A stretch of DNA of 64,000 bases from Oikopleura dioica (taxonomy: Eukaryota > Chordata > Appendicularia > Copelata > Oikopleuridae). The notes under the pieces were generated by a model. That model was not told the DNA's origin and did not search any database. It saw nothing but the letters and a program-made list of their open reading frames with translations. The translations under genes were made by a program, and so were the position numbers. The DNA lies in assembly GCA_907165135.1 (NCBI GenBank), contig OU015568.1, forward strand, positions 1,310,501 to 1,374,500. Reading direction: 5' to 3'. Within the stretch, counting starts at the first letter, position 1; every line of letters begins with the position of its first letter. Shown one piece after another: positions 57,568-64,000 of the stretch.

Positions 57568-57852
57568 ATGAAAATCTTTCAATTTTTTCTCCTTGGTTTT
57601 TCCAGCGCCGGGCGATTGACGATCGAAGAGGAGCTGAATTTGGCTAAAGCGGTTGTTGGTAAGCTGTTGCTGGTCTCGGTGAGTCTTTACAGGATTCTAG
57701 AGGCGGAACGATTCTTGACAAATATGGGTCGAACATTTTACGGGACGACGATGCCCGACTACGGAAAATACGAAAAATACGCCGAAGAATTGAGTGAAAA
57801 GATGAAAAGTAACAAACAGCTCAATGAAATGATCGAATTGTACCTAAAGTAG
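57568..57852 (+). CDS. Small secreted helical protein, 94 aa
   Basis: Single exon. Signal peptide MKIFQFFLLGFSSAG, then helices (EEELNLAKAVVGKLLL; YEKYAEELSEKMKSNKQLNE). AATAAAAC follows the stop by 20 nt. No Cys in the mature part. No family recognised. Confidence 0.55.
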   Translation: MKIFQFFLLGFSSAGRLTIEEELNLAKAVVGKLLLVSVSLYRILEAERFLTNMGRTFYGTTMPDYGKYEKYAEELSEKMKSNKQLNEMIELYLK

Positions 57853-57997
57853 TTCAAAAATCATTTGAATAAAACTCATCCCAAAGCATAAACTGTGCAT
57901 GTTCCAATATCAAATGATATTGCCGAGCTCGTCAATTTATCATAAACATTCGTTTTTCATCTCACGAATATAATATTGCTCTTGGTGCAATATTTAA

Positions 57998-58750
57998 GGG
58001 ACCCCGCCGACCGAGCTCCGCGCGCGCCTTCCGCTCTTTTTCACTCTCACTCTTTAGCTGGTTTAAATTTTTCGGTTATCGTAATTTTTTGTACACTAAC
58101 TAATCTTTTCATGTTCTTTCATCTACATTTCTTAAAATTTTCATAGCTTATCGCTACGCTGCGTTAGAGCGAAAACATTGGCGCTCGATTTCAAGTGTAC
58201 ATAAGTCCTCGAAATATTCGGATTGACACTTCGAGACTGCCCTCATTGAAAAGCCCGTGCCTTCTTGCATAAGGCCTACTTATTGAGATTTCCTGGAAGC
58301 GTTTACTTATCTGATTATCGTGGGATTAATGCGGGTTACCTGGAGCGCTCGGCGTGAAACACGGCCATTTTACACTGTTGGCGCGGGATTCCCGCTGCGC
58401 TGGTCAGAAGAACCTGTATAAACCGCTCGATTACGAGAGCTGCATAAATTTTAATTAAATCTCAATAAGTAAGCTTTATGAAAGAAGGCTCGAGCTTTTC
58501 AGTGAGGGCAGTCTCGAAGTGTCAGTCCGAATATTTCGAGTACTTATGTACACTTGAAAGAGAGCGCCGACGTTTTCGCCCTTACTCAGCGTAACGATAA
58601 GCTATGAAAATTTTAAGAAATGTATATGAAAGAGCATAAAAAGTTTAGTTAGTATACAAAAAAATACGATAATCGAAAAAATTAAACCAGCTGAAGAGTG
58701 AGAGTGAAAAAGGGCGAGAAGCGCGCGCGGAGCTCGGTCGGCGGGGTCCC
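57998..58750. mobile_element. Inverted-repeat element flanked by TTAA, 753 bp
   Basis: Arms of about 290 bp are near-perfect inverted copies (57998-58290 and 58465-58750), starting GGGACCCCGCCGACCGAGCT and ending in its complement. TTAA lies directly outside both ends (57994-57997 and 58751-58754), the target of piggyBac-type elements. The middle about 170 bp has a further small inverted pair (GCCTACTTATTGAGATT, AATCTCAATAAGTA). No coding. Confidence 0.85.
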
Positions 58751-58812
58751 TTAAATCAATCATATCATGAGAAAAGCAAGTGCAAGAATAATTGATTTTG
58801 TCAATTATTTTG

Positions 58813-59188
58813 ATGCAACAGACTGAATACCGTCTTCAATACGGCGAATGGAATCGAATAAGTTCATTTCTATTACAAAGATATTAATTATTATCAATTT
58901 ATTGACCAGGAGAGACACATTCAAAGGAGACCTTTTATTCTGTGACGTCCATTTTCTCTTTTTTCACTCATAAAAAGACTCTTATAGAAGTTTGATCAGT
59001 AAGATCGCCCAGAATATTCGAAAAACTATCGATCAAGGTACCAATTTTCGATTCTACAGGGAATAGAAAATGATCAAATTGGGGAAATATACATTTCAGA
59101 GAATCATCTTCACGAAGATGACAAACACGGAGAAATGCGAGTTTCATATGACCGGGATAACGGTCGAATGAAATTTTATATTGCCTGA
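58813..59188 (+). CDS. Possible small spliced gene (uncertain)
   Basis: Coding-like pieces: MQQTEYRLQYGEWNRI at 58813, ISKIAQNIRKTIDQ ending at a GTACCA donor near 59037, and, after a TTTCAG acceptor (59095-59100), NHLHEDDKHGEMRVSYDRDN with stop at 59186-59188. The last join (phase 1) works. The first does not have a clear donor. AATAAA follows the stop. Confidence 0.3.
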
Positions 59189-60361
59189 GTAAACGACCAA
59201 ATAAAGCATTTATTATTTCTGTCTCTTTCTAGAGCTTAGTGTTTATCCTTTCTTTTCCACTTGACTTAAGACAAAATACGATTACAGTATGTTGAGAACA
59301 GTATCGAAAATGATCGGCAAAGGACAACAGTACATTCCACAGAGATTTCTCCCAATTCCTCGTAAGTACTGTCAAAGCTTTATCACAGTCATCGTCAGGC
59401 ATTTAGTGCATGAACTCTTGAGCTTAGCAGCTTCTGCTTTTAGAAATATAAGTTCTTGGTTATCAAACAATCGAATTTCCTTCCCAACCGCATCCGAGAG
59501 AGAACAGAGCATAAAAAATAAATTTCAAAACAGAGATGCGCATCATTGAACAGCTGTTTATCCAACAAAACCTCGAAAAAAGTTTGCCAACCGCAAGAGG
59601 CAGCAATTTTTCACCTTATAAAAACTCCCCTTCATCCCTTTTCTTCAAATAACAACTTGCAAATCCCACAAAAAAGTACCTTTTTCAAAAGCCCTCGAGG
59701 AAAGCTCGCAAAGCTTGAGTAAATACAGGTATTTGAAAAGAGCAAACGAACTTTGTTGTTTGAAAAGCAGCGATTGTAAATTTTGGAGGACAAGGGTCGA
59801 GCAAATACAGTAAAACCCGCGCTTTTTCGGACAGTACAGAGAGAGGATGTTGACCCCCTTAACATAGTTTCAGCTTTCGACTAGATTTTCTGTAGAATCC
59901 AAAAGAAAACGTCGAATAAATCGTTTTGAGAAAAAAAAAACCAAAAACCAGTTTTGACTAGTTTCATCAATCCTTTCCCACCTCCACCACCAAACCACCA
60001 AATCCATCACCTCTAAAATCCTCAAATTTTGCCCCGAAGAGATTCCGCCCCTCGAAAGGTGGCTCGTTCTTCGTGCACGAGGAGCGTGTAGGCGGCTGAG
60101 CGTGAGCATTGATTGGCCAGAATACATTTAGAGGATTTTCGCAGAAGCAGAATTGAGGAATTGCGAGAACTGGAGTCCATCTTTTCCACTTATTTTATTT
60201 GCCTGAACAAAGTCCCCCTCAAAATAGAGAATCCATGACCCCATTCTTCTAACCTTTAACCCTTCCAGTAAAAATTTAACCAGCTGCTGGTTTAAAACCA
60301 TTCGAACGCGGCAAATCTTGTTGGCCAAAGCCCCCTAAAAATGGCTTTTTCAGATTCGACA
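59189..60361. other. Intergenic region before SAM synthetase
   Basis: A coding-like start at 59289 (MLRTVSKMIGKGQQYIPQRF, then a GTAAGT donor) lacks a downstream exon that I can find. The rest is A/T-rich and probably the promoter and 5' region of the SAM synthetase gene. Confidence 0.4.
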
Positions 60362-62013
60362 ATGAGTGAGAACAGCTTCCTCTTCACTTCAGAATCCGTC
60401 GGTGAAGTAAGTACAGAAATACCCAGTAAAATACATGTAGAGATAAAAAGAGAAGAAATAGCGGAAATGGAGTTTTATTACCCTCTCATTGCGTAATAAA
60501 AATGAGCACGTGAGTCTGAAAACGACTCTATTCTCTGTTCAAGTCCAGTTTTTACGGTCCACATCCGTTATATTCGGCTTTCTCGCTGCCCTTTAAATTT
60601 CGGAATAGTCTTAGAATAAAATTCTCACTCTTGTACTTGAAATCGTTCTAATTCTTACATGCGTTTTTCAGGGACACCCAGACAAGATCTGCGACCAGAT
60701 CTCAGACGCCATCCTCGATGCCCACCTCGAACAGGATCCCCGTGCCAAGGTCGCTTGCGAGACTTTCGCCAAGACTGGTTACATCATGGTCGGTGGTGAG
60801 ATCAACTCCAACGCCAATGTCAACTACCAAAAAGTCATCCGCGAGACCATCAAGGTATTAAAAATCTCCCTCTTGTCCTTCTTAAAATTTTCTTCAGCGA
60901 ATTGGCTACGATTCCGATGAAAAGGGATTGAACTACTTCACCTGCGCTGTCCAGAACGGCCTGGAGCAACAGTCGCCCGATATTGCCCAGGGAGTCCACG
61001 AGAACCGATCCGATGAAGACGTCGGAGCCGGTGATCAAGGACTGATGTTCGGATACGCCACCGACGAAACTGAAGAGAAGATGCCTCTCACTCTCATGCT
61101 CGCCCACAAGCTCAACATCCGAGTAAGTCTTGTTTCTCTTTCCTTAGTCCCTGTTGTTCTCAACCAGTTTCTTACCCCCTTCTTCAGATGGCCGAACTCC
61201 GAAGATCTGGTGAAGAGAAATGGATTCGACCAGACTCAAAGACCCAGGTCACCATTGAGCACAAGATCATCGGAGGAGCTGTCGTCCCCATCCGAGTCCA
61301 CACAATCGTCATCTCCGTCCAGCACGCCGACTACATCACCAATGAAGAGATGCGAGCCATCCTCAAAGAAAAGGTAACCACTTCCTCCCTCTCTTCTTTC
61401 CTAACCATCTCTAGGTTGTAAACCAAGTCGTCCCCGCCAAGATGCTCGACGAGAACACAATCTACCACATCCAGCCCTCCGGCCGCTTCGTCATCGGTGG
61501 CCCACAGTCCGACGCTGGTCTCACCGGCCGTAAGATCATTGTTGACACTTACGGCGGCTGGGGAGCCCACGGTGGTGGCGCCTTCTCCGGCAAGGACTAC
61601 ACCAAGGTCGACAGATCTGCTGCCTACGCCGCCAGATGGGTTGCCAAATCCCTCGTCAGCGCTGGTCTCTGCCGACGAGTCCTCGTTCAGGTCTCCTACG
61701 CCATCGGTGTTTCACATCCTCTTTCTCTTCATGTTGAAACCTACGGCTCCGGACGAATCCCAGGTAATTTATCACAGCAATTTCAGCTTCTAACTCGCCT
61801 TTTTCAGATTCCCTGATCAAGTCGGTCATCGAAGATAACTTCGACCTCCGACCCGGCCGCATCGTCAAAGACCTCCAGCTGGACAAGCCTATCTACTCCA
61901 AGACCGCCAGCTTCGGTCACTTCGGCCGCAAGGGATTCACCTGGGAAGAGCCCAAGACCCTCGACTTCAACGATAACGTCAAGGCTGCCTTGGCCGCCGC
62001 CCCCGGCAACTAA
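60362..62013 (+). CDS. MAT2A: S-adenosylmethionine synthetase (397 aa)
   Basis: Six exons join in frame: 60362-60406, 60672-60854, 60898-61122, 61188-61373, 61415-61763, 61808-62013. It makes S-adenosylmethionine from methionine and ATP. Conserved blocks are complete: [123 protein letters not shown]. The start at 60362 is chosen because a TTTTTCAG tract (60347-60354) just upstream looks like a trans-splice acceptor; an in-frame ATG at 60341 is the alternative. Codon use is strongly C-biased, as expected for a highly expressed gene. Confidence 0.97.
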
Positions 62014-64000
62014 ATCAAAGCAAGTACCAACTGTCAGCATCCTGATTGCAGCCGTTTTTCAAAAACTGTCCAAAAATGAAATCAGTGCAGCCGTGCTCCG
62101 CCCAATTTTTTCCCAGGAGGCGTTTTAGAGCTCTGCCTGTTTTTCGAACTCATCTTTTCCAACTTTCTATTCACTATTTTTAATTCAAATTTTGAATTTT
62201 TTCAAATCGATTGCAGTTCTTTCGGCCACAGCCCGGGTTCGTCGAGCGTCTTTATTTTAGACCAGCCACAGCTCATTTATTCTGGCTCAGCCCGGGCTAC
62301 GGTGCGGTTCTCTTCACACATGTCTATATCCTATTTACACCTGTGTTGGTGACCCTCAAGGTCGCTCCCTTTCTGGGGTCATCAACATTAGCTGTAAAGC
62401 TCGGTGTTAGAGTGTCTGAAGGGAGCCCCCGTGTTTCAAATTTCACACAAACCCGCGTTTTTCCCATTTACACTACGTTTACTTCTGTTTTCAAAAACAT
62501 CTGTTTATCTGCTCCTCTCATTTATCTCCTCTTTCATTTCGGCCTGACCTTATAGTCGTGCGTTCTATACCAGTGAGTGGCACTTCGCACATATTCCCGA
62601 AGGGAGGGTGCCATTCTCTCAATAAGGTCCCAAATTATTCTGTTTACTGCAAAATCGAAATACAAAATCAATTATCGACCACTCTAATTTCAAATTTGAA
62701 GCCTCTCTGTCTTCAACTTACGTCTTTTCAATGTTTTCATACATCTTTTACCGCAGGCTAGAATTTTAACGCAAACAATGGCAAGTTTGATCATGACAGT
62801 CATTTCCAATCGTAAAATTTTTACGGTAAAAACGTCTTGTACGGCAGTTACACTCTATGACTCGTAGACTATGACAGAGGCAGGGATTGTGATGTCACTT
62901 AGAGAGGCAATAAAATCAGGTGACGATTTGAAAAATTGAAACATCGGTGAGCATGTTTCTCATTAATCTTATCATGAAAAAGATGAGACAGATTGTCCAT
63001 CTCTTAAACTCATGCGTAGCTACGTTGACAGCTGCGAATCGTAACTTACGATTCGTAAGAAATGACGTTCAAGATCACCTCAACGAGTAAATCACTTCCG
63101 AAAAGACATAAAATTGGCAACTAAAAAACGTGCAAACGATGACGACGATGATTGACTCAAGCGCCGACGTGGCAGGATACTTGATCCTCGAATCCAGGAC
63201 TCATGAATGCGCGGAGGGCTTGAAAAACCATGACGTATAAAATGGTAAGTAGGGACCCTAACTTTAAGTTCACTGAACCAAAAGTTCAGGTTTGACTGCC
63301 TAGTTCAGTCACAAGTTCCTAGTTCAGACAAAGGCGCGAAACGGAACAATATTGGTTCTATATTTGATGTTATCGACATAAAGCATAAATACAGTAGTCA
63401 AAGGGTCTTTGAATAACAAAAAGCTTCCGTTTCATTCAAAAATATTATGTAATAGACGATGTCAAAAAAGTATTCTTTACGACTTCAACTCGTCTTGGGT
63501 TATTGTTGTCTCCGCCCTAGCGGAAAATTTCCGTGGCCTGCTGGGTAGCTATGTCATTCCTTCGCACATAATGAAAAGGGAAAATCGAGTTGTTATAAAC
63601 TCCCTCCCGTTCTTTAAATTACACAGATTTACTGAATACTTAAAACGCTAATAAGCCGATTTCTCCAAGAAAATGCAAGAGTACGACATCTACTGCTACA
63701 GAGAAATGAGCGAGGATGAGATGGACTTCGAACTCATGAGTTGTGAACTCGATGATTTGGAATTAAAATAACTATGGGCCATAGTCTATCGTCGGTCTGA
63801 CATGATAGACGAAAAGTTTATCGCTTCTTTTACCATTCTGCTTGCACACTTCCCACCTTTTCCAACTGTAAATATCTGACTGAAAGAATAAATATCTTGA
63901 AAATCAATTTAATTGTGGCTTTAGATATTGAGAGGCCTAATAAAAATTCAAACATTCACGCGCTCATGAAATTGATCATTTCTAGATGAGAATCTTAGTT
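62014..64000. other. Gene-poor right end
   Basis: 3' flank of the SAM synthetase gene and further AT-rich sequence. A short acidic frame at 63674-63772 (MQEYDIYCYREMSEDEMDFE) is the best coding candidate but has no partner exon or family. Other long frames look like chance. Confidence 0.4.

Noticed and set aside
62211-62555. 114-codon plus-strand frame after the SAM synthetase gene
   Set aside because: Codon use and composition do not resemble neighbouring genes; probably 3' flanking DNA.
63702-63712. TACAGAGAA-like sequence, as in METTL16 hairpins of vertebrate MAT2A transcripts
   Set aside because: It lies 1.7 kb beyond the SAM synthetase stop, in a different small frame, without a convincing hairpin; likely chance.

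Overview
The window reads as a compact animal genome, most likely a larvacean tunicate (Oikopleura-like). Most introns are 38-60 nt. Genes are packed on both strands, and one run of four same-strand genes has gaps of only 62-92 nt, as in larvacean operons. Several introns keep the reading frame only if they are GA-AG or GC-AG, a known larvacean trait. Conserved genes (vinculin, SAM synthetase, RAB3GAP1, ING, CHMP2, ELP6, TMEM179, aquaglyceroporins) are clearly metazoan. All exon joins were made by eye from frame, splice sites and family memory. No tRNA, rRNA or CRISPR was seen.

0-16.7 kb. The 3' part of a WSCD-type sulfotransferase carries a rhodanese gene inside an intron on the other strand. 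Next come two small unidentified genes flanking a 1.1 kb inverted repeat array built from a 12-base unit. A small novel protein family (two intact copies and one broken copy) follows. A 14-exon ankyrin/coiled-coil gene (about 1,819 aa, minus strand) hosts the broken copy in one intron and a RING-finger gene in another. A TMEM179-like gene closes the block.

17-26 kb. Two tandem aquaglyceroporin genes share an upstream motif; the second has a GA-AG intron, a GC-AG intron and an NPS in place of the first NPA. Then come a small secreted protein with an internal inverted duplication, a Mab-21-domain gene, and a secreted Ly6/uPAR-type gene whose first intron holds a 784-bp hAT-like MITE.

26.5-36 kb. 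A minus-strand operon (ING, RAB3GAP1, ELP6-like, unknown) stands head to head with two tandem CHMP2-like ESCRT-III genes and a small membrane protein.

36-49 kb. This is transposon territory. It holds a 3.3 kb inverted-repeat element with a nested 454-bp hAT MITE, and an 8.8 kb hAT-like element (8-bp target duplication). The larger element carries a transposase-like gene, a small intact spliced gene and decayed coding DNA, and it appears to sit in the intron of a host secreted-protein gene.

50-64 kb. Full vinculin (11 exons), a VWA-like gene with a probable frameshift, a small secreted protein, a 753-bp TTAA-flanked element and S-adenosylmethionine synthetase.
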